This document shows, one piece after another, positions 16,250 to 24,618 of a stretch of DNA of 34,140 nucleotides. The notes beneath the pieces are model-generated. The model was given only the letters and a program-made list of their open reading frames with translations. It was not told the origin of the DNA and did no database searches. Position numbers and translations under genes: made by a program. Source of the DNA: Dehalococcoidia bacterium. Lineage in GTDB: Bacteria; Chloroflexota; Dehalococcoidia; GIF9; AB-539-J10. Positions within the stretch are counted from its first letter, which is position 1. Every line of letters begins with the position of its first letter. The DNA is taken from assembly GCA_004376695.1 (NCBI GenBank), contig SOJB01000017.1, positions 1 through 34,140 of the forward strand. The letters are read 5' to 3'.

Positions 16250-17662
16250 ATGCATGAATGTTGTGGCGTTTTCGGAATCTATGCCTCAGGCGTAAACGTA
16301 GCCCAGACGACCTTCTTTGCCCTCTTCGCTCTGCAACATCGCGGTCAAGAAAGCGCCGGCATTGCCGTCACTGACGGCGACGGCATAAAGCTACATGCCA
16401 AGATGGGGCTGGTTTCGCAGGCATTCACTGAAAACGACCTTGCTTTGCTCAAAGGGCATATTGGCATCGGGCATAACCGTTACTCCACCACAGGCTCAAG
16501 CGGACCTGTAAACGCCCAGCCGGTTATTGCGGAATCAGGCGGCTTGACCATCGCCCTGGCACACAACGGCAATCTCATCAACTCCAAGCCACTCCACGAC
16601 GAGCTTCAAGAACGGGGCTATCACTTTCATACCGGTACTGATTCCGAAGTCATTGCCAACCTGATTCTGGCCTCCCCCGGCCAAAACTGGCAGACAAAGA
16701 TAGAACATGCCATGCATCGTCTTCAAGGAGCTTATTCTCTGGTGATCCTGACTGAAGATAAGCTGATCGGAGTTCGTGACCCCTTTGGTGTTCGTCCTCT
16801 CTGTCTCGGAACTATTGACAACGGATGGAGCATCGCCTCGGAAAGCTGCGCCTTAGATCATATAGGTGCCCAATTCATAAGGGAAGTCACACCCGGTGAA
16901 ATCGTGGTGGTTGATAGCCATGGAGTGAAGAGTTTCGGGAAGAAAGATGGCAAGAAAGCCTTATGTATCTTCGAATACATTTATTTCGCCCGGCCCGACA
17001 GCATAATACAGGGCAAGCTGCTCTATCCCACAAGGGAGGCTATGGGCAGAGCATTGGCTCGTGAGTACCCTGTTGATGCTGATTTGGTCATGGGTATTCC
17101 TGATTCGGCTACCGCCGCCGGCATTAGCTACTCGAATGCCTCCGGCATTCCATACTGTGAAGGCTTACTGAAGAACCGCTATGTAGGACGCACCTTCATT
17201 GCGCCTGACCAGAGGATGCGGGAGCTTGGCGTCCAGCTCAAATTCAACCCTCTTTCCCGGGTGATTGCCGGGAAAAGACTGGTAGTCGTCGATGACAGCA
17301 TCGTTCGCGGCACCACCACTCCTAAGATAGTCGGTATGCTCAGAAAGGCAGGTGCGGCACAGGTTCATCTCCGCATCTGCGCCCCCCCCATACGCTACCC
17401 TTGCTTCTTCGGAGTGGATACAGCACCCAGATGGCAGCTCATCGCCGCAAGAATGACCGTCCCGGAAATCAGGGAGTACCTTGACGCCGATTCGCTGGGT
17501 TATCTCAGTCTCGACGGCCTGGTTGGAGCCGTGGATCTGCCCAAGGATATCTTCTGTCTCGCTTGCTTCACCGGAGAATACCCCATTCCGGTACAGATAG
17601 AAATGGACAAACTGGCTTTGGAATCGCTTCCTCAGGAGGACCTCAGTGAGAGCAAGCTCTGA
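16250..17662 (+). CDS. purF: Amidophosphoribosyltransferase (glutamine PRPP amidotransferase)
   Basis: First committed step of purine synthesis. From the ATG at 16250 it is 470 residues. The N-terminal nucleophile Cys is C5 in MHECCGVFGIY, exposed after removal of a four-residue propeptide; glutaminase residues include ALQHRGQESAG and HNRYSTTG. The PRPP loop is LVVVDDSIVRGTTTPKIV. Cysteines in ALCIFEYIYFARPDS, YPCFFGVD and FCLACFTGEYP match the B. subtilis-type 4Fe-4S ligands, so this is the oxygen-sensitive Fe-S form. An ATG at 16217 has a GGAAG before it, but it would overlap the promoter. A second Cys directly precedes the nucleophile where Glu is usual. It overlaps purM by 17 nt. Confidence 0.94.
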   Translation: MHECCGVFGIYASGVNVAQTTFFALFALQHRGQESAGIAVTDGDGIKLHAKMGLVSQAFTENDLALLKGHIGIGHNRYSTTGSSGPVNAQPVIAESGGLTIALAHNGNLINSKPLHDELQERGYHFHTGTDSEVIANLILASPGQNWQTKIEHAMHRLQGAYSLVILTEDKLIGVRDPFGVRPLCLGTIDNGWSIASESCALDHIGAQFIREVTPGEIVVVDSHGVKSFGKKDGKKALCIFEYIYFARPDSIIQGKLLYPTREAMGRALAREYPVDADLVMGIPDSATAAGISYSNASGIPYCEGLLKNRYVGRTFIAPDQRMRELGVQLKFNPLSRVIAGKRLVVVDDSIVRGTTTPKIVGMLRKAGAAQVHLRICAPPIRYPCFFGVDTAPRWQLIAARMTVPEIREYLDADSLGYLSLDGLVGAVDLPKDIFCLACFTGEYPIPVQIEMDKLALESLPQEDLSESKL

Positions 17663-18689
17663 ATCGCCTCGTTTCGCTCGCAACAGGGCATATGCCTCCG
17701 CTGGCGTAGATGTTCCTCTCGCTAATAGAGTGAAGGGAATCATTGCCCAGCAGATTCGAGCTACTTATCGACCGGAAGTGCTCGGCTCAGGATTCTTCGG
17801 CAGTATGTTTCAGTTCAAAGGATATGATGAGCCGATTCTGGTCTCCAGCGTTGACGGAGTGGGCACCAAGCTCAGAATAGCATCGCTCCTGGGCAAACAC
17901 GATACCGTAGGCATTGACATAGTCAACCATTGCGTGAACGACATTCTCTGTTGTGGCGCCGAGCCCCTTTTCTTTCTCGACTATATCGCCATGGGCAAGC
18001 TCAGACCCGAGCAAGTAGAAGCAATTATCTCGGGCATAGCTCGGGCCTGCCGGGAAGTTGGCTGCTCGCTGATTGGCGGTGAAACTGCTGAGATGCCAGG
18101 CATGTACCCTGAGCAGGACTATGACCTCGTAGGTTTCATTGTTGGAGTGGTGGAAAAAAGATGTGTCGTTGATGGCAGCAGCATCGTGTCGGGTGACGTG
18201 ATCCTAGGTCTGCCCTCCTCTGGCCTGCATACTAACGGCTATTCACTCGTGCGCAAGGTCTTCGGCATAGAGGCCAACCCTTCGTGCCTGGACAAGTTCT
18301 ACCCTGAGCTGGGGAAAAGCCTTGGCGAGGAATTGCTCCAGGTACACCAATGCTATTATCCTCAACTGAAGCCAGCCCTGCCGTTGGTCAAAGGGATAGC
18401 TCACATCACCGGTGGCGGCCTTGAGGGTAACATACCGCGCATTCTGCCCCAAGGACTCGCCGCTCGTCTGCACAAAGATTCCTGGCATGTGCCACCCATT
18501 TTCAAGCTTGTGCAGAAAGCTGGAGGCATAGAAGAGGCAGAGATGTATCCAGTATTCAACATGGGCGTAGGTATGACCGTTGTCTGTTCACCTCAGCAGG
18601 TAGCCAGCATCGCCAGCGTTCTGCCTGAGGCTAGAACTATCGGCGAGATAATCAAGGCAGTAGACGAGGACAGGGTAGCAATAGAGTGA
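17646..18689 (+). CDS. purM: Phosphoribosylformylglycinamidine cyclo-ligase (AIR synthetase)
   Basis: ATP-dependent ring closure of FGAM to AIR. The 347-residue protein has the family blocks YASAGVDV, SSVDGVGTKLRIAS, GIDIVNHCVNDILCCGAEPLFFLDYIA, GGETAEMPGMYPEQDYDLVGFIVG, GLPSSGLHTNGYSLVRKV, HITGGGLEGNIPRILPQG and FNMGVGMTVV. The GTG start lies inside purF and has AGGAGGA at 17634-17640, five bases upstream. It is followed 10 bp later by purH. Confidence 0.95.
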   Translation: MRASSESPRFARNRAYASAGVDVPLANRVKGIIAQQIRATYRPEVLGSGFFGSMFQFKGYDEPILVSSVDGVGTKLRIASLLGKHDTVGIDIVNHCVNDILCCGAEPLFFLDYIAMGKLRPEQVEAIISGIARACREVGCSLIGGETAEMPGMYPEQDYDLVGFIVGVVEKRCVVDGSSIVSGDVILGLPSSGLHTNGYSLVRKVFGIEANPSCLDKFYPELGKSLGEELLQVHQCYYPQLKPALPLVKGIAHITGGGLEGNIPRILPQGLAARLHKDSWHVPPIFKLVQKAGGIEEAEMYPVFNMGVGMTVVCSPQQVASIASVLPEARTIGEIIKAVDEDRVAIE

Positions 18690-18699
18690 AGAAGGCTCC

Positions 18700-20232
18700 G
18701 TGCGTGCCATAATAAGTGTTTCCGATAAATCAGGCGTCGTTGACTTTGCCCGAGGTCTGAAAGAGCTGGGCATCGAGATATTCAGCACCGGCGGAACGAA
18801 GAAATCGTTGGAGGCTGCCGGGACACAGGTGCATAGCATATCGGACCTGACCGGCTTCCCTGAGATCCTTAACGGTCGTGTGAAAACTCTGCATCCCGCA
18901 GTGCATGGCGGCATCTTGGCCCGACGTGATCTTCCTCAACACTTATCCGAGCTAAGGCGAAACCGAATTGAGCCGCTTGATATGGTGGTTGTGAACCTCT
19001 ATCCCTTTGTGGAAACTGTGAGCAGAGCCAGCGTCACCTTAGATGAGGCGCTGGAGAACATCGATATTGGCGGGCCAACGATGATTCGTTCGGCGGCCAA
19101 GAATTTCCCTTCCGTCCTGGTAGTAGTCGACCCCCGGGATTACGACGCAGTCCTGCAAGGGCTACACCAGGGCACTGTGGATTTACAGTACAGAAAACGG
19201 TTGGCCCAGAGAGCTTTCCAGCATGTGGCCCTTTATGATACGGCCATCGCTCAGTATCTTAATGAAGAGACCTTTCCCGAAGAGATGACCATCGCCTTGA
19301 AAAAGGAGCGCAGCCTCCGCTACGGTGAGAATCCCCACCAGCAAGCCGCCTTCTATGTTGAACAGAGTGTGAGGCACCCCCAAGACGGCTTAGCGTCGCT
19401 GGAACAGCTCGGCGGGCCCGAGATTTCCTTCAACAACCTCCTTGATTTGGATGCTGCCTTGAACCTGCTATGCGACTTCACCGATCCCACCATCGCTATA
19501 ATGAAGCACAACAATTCCTGCGGGCTTGCCTGCCATGACGATCTGGCCGAGGCTTACCAACGGGCTCTAGCAGGTGATCCTATAGCTGCTTTTGGAGGCG
19601 TAGTTGCGAGCAACCGAGGCATAGATTTGGCTACTGCCAGGGAGATAGACAAAACCCATTATGACGCCATTGTAGCTCCAGAATATGAGAAGAAGGCTCT
19701 GGAATTCCTGACGCGCAAGGAGAGTTTACGCCTTGTCAAAGTCGTTCCCTATTATCGTCTTTCGCCTTCCGAATCACGCCTCGATTTTCGCCATATCAGA
19801 GGCGGCTTCCTGGCACAAGCGCCAGACCTGTTAACCGAGCCCGAGCTTCAGCCCCGCACAGTGACCAAGCGTCAGCCTACAGACGCCGAATTGTCAGACC
19901 TGCTCTTCGCCTGGAAGGCGGTAAAAGCCATCAAATCTAACGCCATAGTTGTCGCCAAGGATAGAACACTGTTAGGCATGGGAGCCGGACAACCAAGCCG
20001 GGTAGTAAGCGTTGAACTGGCTCTAAAAAGGGCTGGCCAGCAAACTAAAGACAGCGTCCTTGCCTCAGATGCCTTCTTCCCTTTCACGGATGGCCCGGAA
20101 TTGGCAATCAAGCTCGGAGTTACCGCCATTATTCAGCCCGGTGGCTCAGTAAGGGATAAGGAGGTAATCGAACTGGCAGACAAGCATAAGGTTGCCATGG
20201 TGTTTACCGGTATTCGCCACTTTCGACACTGA
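18700..20232 (+). CDS. purH: Bifunctional AICAR formyltransferase/IMP cyclohydrolase
   Basis: Last two steps to IMP. The 510-residue protein has an N-terminal MGS-like cyclohydrolase domain (ISVSDKSGVVDFARGLKELGIEIFSTGGT, then GRVKTLHPAVHGGILARR and NIDIGGPTMIRSAAKN). The AICAR transformylase domain follows, with LRYGENPHQQAAFY, FNNLLDLDAAL, MKHNNSCGLA (catalytic Lys-His) and GDPIAAFGGVVASNR, ending in DAFFPFTDGPELAIKLGVTAIIQPGGSVRD. The start is the GTG at 18700 with GAAGG upstream. purF-purM-purH form one tight operon; purN, purD and others are elsewhere. Confidence 0.96.
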   Translation: MRAIISVSDKSGVVDFARGLKELGIEIFSTGGTKKSLEAAGTQVHSISDLTGFPEILNGRVKTLHPAVHGGILARRDLPQHLSELRRNRIEPLDMVVVNLYPFVETVSRASVTLDEALENIDIGGPTMIRSAAKNFPSVLVVVDPRDYDAVLQGLHQGTVDLQYRKRLAQRAFQHVALYDTAIAQYLNEETFPEEMTIALKKERSLRYGENPHQQAAFYVEQSVRHPQDGLASLEQLGGPEISFNNLLDLDAALNLLCDFTDPTIAIMKHNNSCGLACHDDLAEAYQRALAGDPIAAFGGVVASNRGIDLATAREIDKTHYDAIVAPEYEKKALEFLTRKESLRLVKVVPYYRLSPSESRLDFRHIRGGFLAQAPDLLTEPELQPRTVTKRQPTDAELSDLLFAWKAVKAIKSNAIVVAKDRTLLGMGAGQPSRVVSVELALKRAGQQTKDSVLASDAFFPFTDGPELAIKLGVTAIIQPGGSVRDKEVIELADKHKVAMVFTGIRHFRH

Positions 20233-20301
20233 CCCGGACAAACACAAGGTCCAGAACATTCAGAGGCTAGTACTCAGCATCTATTTAGGTGGTGTGAATC
20301 A

Positions 20302-20619
20302 ATGTTCATTATCAGTAAAGAGGCTATGGAAGGCGTTATGTCACTCAAAGACAAGATGGCGGATCCCCAGAAGAAGGTGGAGTGTATTGCCGATGTGGAA
20401 AACATGATAGAAACAAAGGAATCCCTTTTGGCGAGGGCGGAGTGGGGCTCTTGCTGCGGCAACATCTGCAACCTGGTGCCTCGAATAGACAACGAAATAC
20501 AGATGCTCCGCAGCATATTGGGCCTTCTAAGAGAAGGCAGCACGCAGGCAGCTTCTCTGTTGGATGATTACGTAGCCCTGGTGCAAGAAGGCTACAGACC
20601 TGAACCCGATCATTGGTGA
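20302..20619 (+). CDS. Small protein of unknown function between purH and the NAD-salvage fusion
   Basis: A 105-residue, probably cytosolic, mostly helical protein. I do not recognise its family. It starts MFIISKEAMEGVMSLKDKM, has a cysteine knot-like stretch GSCCGNICN near residues 49-57, and ends YVALVQEGYRPEPDHW. AGGTGGTG at 20286-20293 supports the ATG. It ends only 4 bp before the fusion gene, so it is likely co-transcribed with it. The closely spaced cysteines could bind a metal or form disulfides; no other functional clue is visible. Confidence 0.75.
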   Translation: MFIISKEAMEGVMSLKDKMADPQKKVECIADVENMIETKESLLARAEWGSCCGNICNLVPRIDNEIQMLRSILGLLREGSTQAASLLDDYVALVQEGYRPEPDHW

Positions 20620-20623
20620 TTCG

Positions 20624-22150
20624 ATGGCTAGAGCGGTGATTGTATCAGATATGCTGCGCGGCTTTCTCGAGGAAGGTTATCCACTTTACTGTGGCATCCA
20701 GGCCAGGGGTATCATACCCAATGTCCAGAGACTGCTCAAGAGAGAGTTAGAGCAGGGCTCGAAGGTGTTCTACTCCTGTGACCGCCATATACCGGACGAC
20801 GCGGAATTCAGGATGTTCCTGCCCCATTGCATTGAAGGCACTGAGGAAGCCGAACTCATACCCGAACTCCTGGAATATCCCGGCGAGATAATACCAAAAA
20901 AGTCTTTTAGCAGCTTCTACAAAACCCCTTTAGACAGGAGACTGGAGGCAATCAGGCCCGAAACGATAGTTGTCTGCGGCGTAACCACCCATATCTGCGT
21001 TTTGCACGCAGTTATTGATGCCAGAAACAGGGGCTATGATGTTGAAGTCCCCGTTGACTGCGTCGCCTCATTCGATAGAAAGGCTCACTTCTTCGCGCTG
21101 GACTATATGGAAAAGGTGCTTGGAGCCAGGCTTGTCAAGCCACCTGTTAAGGTACCCCCGCCGCGTTTTGAGATTCTGGATTCATGGTTGAACGGAGAGA
21201 CTGCGGACATCTATTTCCCCCGCACCGTGGAAATACTCAAGAAAGAGGGGATTAACCCCGTAGTAACGATGGAGGTTTTTTCTCGCCAGGCCGGTATCTT
21301 GTGCGGCATAGAAGAAGTCAAAGCTCTACTGGATGGAGTGCTTCCCAAGGATAATCGTGAGGTCTGGGCACTGGACCAAGGCGAGCCTTTCAACGGAATG
21401 GAAGTAGTGCTGCGCATAAGAGCCCCCTATCAAAGTTACGGAGCTTATGAGACAGCCTACTTGGGCATGCTCTCTCATTGCAGTGGCTGGGCTACTGCTG
21501 CTCGACAATGCGTCGATGCTGCCCGGGGTATTCCTGTCATCAGCTTTGGAGCTCGTCATGTCCATCCCTCGGTGGTCGGCATTATGGAATACTCTGCCAT
21601 AGTCGGAGGCTGCACTGGCTGCGCCAGTACCGCTGGAGCAAAACTTGCCGGCATCCAACCCACAGGGACTATTCCCCACGCCCTCATCATTATCATGGAC
21701 AGCACTGCTAAGGCCACTCTTGCCTTTGACAAGCATGTGCCTTCCGAAGTGCCGCGCATTGCCCTGGTTGATACCTTCGAGGACGAGGTTAGAGAAAGTG
21801 TAACTGTAGCCAAAGCGATGCAAGGAAAGTTACAAGGCGTAAGATTAGATACACCTTCAGAAAGAGGTCGAGTTACTGCCGACCTGGTCAAAGAAGTGAG
21901 GGCCTGGCTGGACCTCGAGGGATTTAGGGACGTGAAAATAGTTGTCAGCGGTGGACTTGACCCGGAGCGAATCAGATATTTCACGGACGAAGGGGCGCCA
22001 GTGGATGTTCTCGCCGTTGGCAGCTACATCAGCGACGCCAAGCCCATCAACTTCACGGCGGACATTCACGAAGTGGAGGGCAAGCCCATCGCCAAAAGAG
22101 GCAGGATGCCCGGCATCACTCCCAACCCCAGGCTAAGAAGGGTGATGTGA
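20624..22150 (+). CDS. Fusion of nicotinamidase (isochorismatase-like) and nicotinate phosphoribosyltransferase
   Basis: A 508-residue two-domain enzyme for NAD salvage. Residues 1-170 are an isochorismatase-family hydrolase with the nicotinamidase triad D9 (VSDML), K92/K93 (PKKSFSSFY) and C125 (GVTTHICV), plus metal-binding D53-x-H55 and H68 (PHCIEGT). Residues about 190-508 are a nicotinate phosphoribosyltransferase of the short archaeal-like type. It starts ADIYFPRTVEILKKEG, carries the FGARHVHP motif at 308-315 (with the phosphorylatable His) and VSGGLDPERI at 441-450, and has the conserved GCTGCAST stretch. One chain could therefore turn nicotinamide into nicotinate mononucleotide. All expected residues are present, so both domains look active. 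Confidence 0.88.
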   Translation: MARAVIVSDMLRGFLEEGYPLYCGIQARGIIPNVQRLLKRELEQGSKVFYSCDRHIPDDAEFRMFLPHCIEGTEEAELIPELLEYPGEIIPKKSFSSFYKTPLDRRLEAIRPETIVVCGVTTHICVLHAVIDARNRGYDVEVPVDCVASFDRKAHFFALDYMEKVLGARLVKPPVKVPPPRFEILDSWLNGETADIYFPRTVEILKKEGINPVVTMEVFSRQAGILCGIEEVKALLDGVLPKDNREVWALDQGEPFNGMEVVLRIRAPYQSYGAYETAYLGMLSHCSGWATAARQCVDAARGIPVISFGARHVHPSVVGIMEYSAIVGGCTGCASTAGAKLAGIQPTGTIPHALIIIMDSTAKATLAFDKHVPSEVPRIALVDTFEDEVRESVTVAKAMQGKLQGVRLDTPSERGRVTADLVKEVRAWLDLEGFRDVKIVVSGGLDPERIRYFTDEGAPVDVLAVGSYISDAKPINFTADIHEVEGKPIAKRGRMPGITPNPRLRRVM

Positions 22151-22210
22151 ACAACGGCAGAGGAGCTTGCCACAGCATGACACTTGTTCGCATAATCGGC
22201 GATCGATGCG

Positions 22211-23035
22211 TTAGCTTTGCTGCTTTCGCGCTGCTCCCGATTCCTCTACTATCCTGGACAATATCTCACCCGTCTTCCCCTGAGTTAGATAGTCCGATAC
22301 GTTTTCGTAAGTGATCGGCGTAGCGTCCGCATTCACCTCTATTGGCCTTACATTAGCCTTACGCCCCATCACGTCCACGCCCGGGACTAACCCACCCGAA
22401 TGCAATCTCGCCATCCTAGGCCGATTAGCACAGGGATAGACCTCTGCCGATGTTCCACAGATAAGCATCAAGTTGCATCTCAGACCTTCTTCTTCCGATT
22501 CCCTCACGACATCGAAAGGAATTGGCTCCTTGAAATGAACCACATCATATTTCAGGGCGGCACCACATTTGCAGAGAGGCAGTAGTTCATCGGTAGAGAC
22601 TTCTTCCCTGGCAAGCCCTGAGCCACAAGATAGGCATCTCCGTGTATGGATGCTGCCCTGATACTCTAGAATCCTCCGGGCTTCCTGCCGTTCTATGGAA
22701 ACCATCGATATTCTGCGTGATTACGCGCTTCAGTATCCCCGGGGCTTCGAGCTCGGTCAGAGCACAATAACCTGGATTTGGCTGGGCCTTCCCGATTTCC
22801 TCATAGAATGCCCCGCCTGTCCCTTGAAGCCCACGCACTTCCTCCCAGTATGCCCTGAGGTCTTTCAGGAAAAGGCCGCGCCTTTGATAAGCCCTGGCCT
22901 CTGCCTCCCTGTTTGTGATCCACAACCCCTTGGCCCCCCGGAATCAGGTATGCCTGATTCAGGGGACATACCAGCCCCGCTCAGTGCAACGGCATACGTG
23001 CTCTCCGCCGAATCTTCTGCTGCCCGCCTAACCAC
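22211..23035 (-). pseudogene. Decayed sirtuin (Sir2 family NAD-dependent deacetylase)
   Basis: The Sir2 fold is spread over three frames on the minus strand. From the GTG at 23035 comes SGAGMSPESGIPD. A one-base loss near 22942-22944 (GATTC where GATTTC would restore FRG) moves the frame to GLWITNREAEARAY, continuing through QPNPGYCALTELEAPGI to ITQNIDGFHRTAG. A second shift near 22680-22700 leads to RRILEYQGSIHTRRCLSCG and the rest, including LMLICGTSAEVYPC. The catalytic His of the E-x-HG motif is Gln (EYQGS), and the region after ANRPRMARL is expanded or degenerate. Zinc cysteines are still visible. Sequencing error could cause one frameshift, but not the missing His as well. Almost certainly non-functional. 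Confidence 0.85.
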
Positions 23036-23070
23036 GCTTTCCGTGACTCACCCCACCATCACCGCCATCT

Positions 23071-23739
23071 CTAAGAAACTGCCTCTTGCTCCTGCTTTCT
23101 TGCTCTGAACAAGAGCACCCTGGCTGCGATCAAAGCTAGCAAGCCCGAGACCAGAAGGATCTTTCTGTCGAGAGGCATAACAGGCCAGAAGCCTCGCCAA
23201 GCGGCATCCATTACCTCTATCAGCTCGATTCGAGGAACCTGGAACTGCGTTTCACCTGTCTGAGGGTCGCGTTGGTAGAACATCGCATCAGGATTCTCAA
23301 TGGGGGTCTCTGCTTTGCTCTCATACTCCACCCATATATGCATGGGCGACATATTGACTCGATAGGGGATGCCTCTCGCTTCCAGAATAGAAGCCAGAAC
23401 CAGAGCCCGGGCTTTGCAGTCTCCCCTCTCCCGCTCCAGCACTTCCTGAACGGTAGGGAAATACCAGGGCATGCCATAAACCTCCCAATCATAACCATAA
23501 GGTATCCTGGCCAGGACTGCCTTCTCAACAGCTACAGGATCAGAAGGAAGATCATCGAGCATAACCTCGACGGCGCCGGGATCAACACGTAGATCAGCAG
23601 CCCTTTGGATGCTGACGATTATGTTCAGAGGATTGGGATACAACACAACAAGAATCCAGAGTATGATAAACAAAGGAAAATAGCGCCGGAAAACCTTCTC
23701 TCCCGCAATCTTCCGTCCTGGCCTGCTACTATCCCACAT
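23071..23739 (-). CDS. Membrane-anchored transglutaminase-like protein
   Basis: A 222-residue protein with two hydrophobic segments (about 20-35, FPLFIILWILVVLYP, and 193-211) flanking a transglutaminase-like core. Possible catalytic residues are C108 in RGDCKARALVLASIL and H134 in MSPMHIWVEY, with D151 as a candidate third member. The core would lie on one side of the membrane, probably outside. Members of the superfamily act as proteases or on cell-surface material; the substrate here is not inferable. GGAGAG precedes the ATG. It is downstream of the metallopeptidase gene on the same strand and could share its transcript. Confidence 0.75.
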   Translation of the reverse strand: MWDSSRPGRKIAGEKVFRRYFPLFIILWILVVLYPNPLNIIVSIQRAADLRVDPGAVEVMLDDLPSDPVAVEKAVLARIPYGYDWEVYGMPWYFPTVQEVLERERGDCKARALVLASILEARGIPYRVNMSPMHIWVEYESKAETPIENPDAMFYQRDPQTGETQFQVPRIELIEVMDAAWRGFWPVMPLDRKILLVSGLLALIAARVLLFRARKQEQEAVS

Positions 23740-23755
23740 CTCTCTCCTTCAATTC

Positions 23756-23968
23756 TCAATCTATCTCTTCAACGGCGAGTCTGGCCATCAAGTTAATGTG
23801 CTCGAATGTGTCCTCACGGAGCAGCGGAAACCCGCCATGCGTCGTCGTTGCAGTGCTTGATTGGCAATCGCAGTTCATAGACAGCAGCTTCCTCTCAGTA
23901 CGGTGCCCATTCTGTCCTCCATTCCGCCTATCCCGACCTAGATGAGCAGCACAGCTAACCTTGATCAC
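23756..23968 (-). CDS. Possible 70-residue open frame between metallopeptidase and transglutaminase-like genes
   Basis: A GTG at 23968 overlaps the metallopeptidase stop as GTGA, the usual arrangement of coupled genes, with AAGG a few bases upstream. The frame ends 16 bp before the next gene. The protein is polar at first and ends REDTFEHINLMARLAVEEID, which could form a helix. I recognise no family and the composition is only weakly protein-like. It may be spurious or a remnant. Confidence 0.22.
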   Translation of the reverse strand: MIKVSCAAHLGRDRRNGGQNGHRTERKLLSMNCDCQSSTATTTHGGFPLLREDTFEHINLMARLAVEEID

Positions 23969-24357
23969 GATCGACCTTGGAGAGGCCGCCTCCTTCGCTC
24001 TATCCGGCGCAGAGTCCTCTCATCCAGGCCGAAGTGATGGGCCAGCTCATGACGGACTGCTTCCCCTATTTTCACCTCAACCTCCTTCTCCGAGTTACAC
24101 TGTGTCTCTATCGGCTTCTGGAAGATACTTATCTTATCGGGAAGCACCATTCCGTAGCTCCTGCCTCGCTTGGTTTGGGGCACGCCCTCATAGAGCCCCA
24201 ATAACTGCCGACGATCAGCAAGCTTAACCTGCCGGAGCTGCCTTGGCGTCGGCCAATCCTGTATGACGATATCAACATTTTCCAGTTTGTGCCGAAATTC
24301 CGGCGGCAGATCGTCGATCGCCTGCGCAATAAGAATCTCAAACTTCTCTCTCTTCAT
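23965..24357 (-). CDS. Small zinc metallopeptidase-like protein (zincin-like, HExxH)
   Basis: A 130-residue protein of the compact zincin family common in actinobacteria and Chloroflexota. It begins MKREKFEILIAQAIDDLPPEFRHKLENVDIVIQDW, has LLGLYEGVPQTKRG in the middle, and carries the zinc site RHELAHHFGLDE with H103, E104 and H107, plus D113 as the probable third ligand. The length is typical. It has no signal peptide, and the family's substrates are unknown. The Shine-Dalgarno is weak. It is divergent from the aroH operon. Confidence 0.85.
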   Translation of the reverse strand: MKREKFEILIAQAIDDLPPEFRHKLENVDIVIQDWPTPRQLRQVKLADRRQLLGLYEGVPQTKRGRSYGMVLPDKISIFQKPIETQCNSEKEVEVKIGEAVRHELAHHFGLDERTLRRIERRRRPLQGRS

Positions 24358-24462
24358 GTCTGGAAATCACAGGTATCGCGGGTAAGCACAACAGGCTACC
24401 ATCACTCTACCACGGAAGGTTGTCATCAGACAAATGAGGGCCACCAACGGTATCACTCGAAG

Positions 24463-24491
24463 TTGACTTTTTTGACTATACTCGGTATAAC
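24463..24491 (+). promoter_or_regulatory. Upstream promoter of the aroH-aroF-ribF-tyrS operon
   Basis: TTGACT (24463-24468) and TATAAC (24486-24491) with 17-bp spacing, each one mismatch from consensus. Confidence 0.6.
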
Positions 24492-24493
24492 AC

Positions 24494-24522
24494 TAGACAT
24501 ACCTCGGTTCACGATGTATAAT
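24494..24522 (+). promoter_or_regulatory. Second, downstream promoter of the aroH operon
   Basis: TAGACA (24494-24499) and a perfect TATAAT (24517-24522) with 17-bp spacing, starting 3 bp after the first promoter's -10 box. The two promoters would give starts about 31 nt apart. Confidence 0.6.
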
Positions 24523-24618
24523 GGTGCTAGCTTTGCCCGCCGTGACGGCGAGCCTTGTTGACGAAGGATGACAAATAGTATAGGCTGCTATTCAGGTCTG
24601 AGAAGAGGAGACGTCAGA

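Noticed and set aside
22211..22925. Two separate sirtuin-like genes
   Set aside because: The two frames are consecutive parts of one Sir2 protein joined by a frameshift; a third part lies further upstream in another frame.
24568..24618. ATG at 24568 as the aroH start
   Set aside because: Adds 17 non-homologous residues and has no spacing from its GAAGG; the TTG at 24619 has a proper AGAGGAG.
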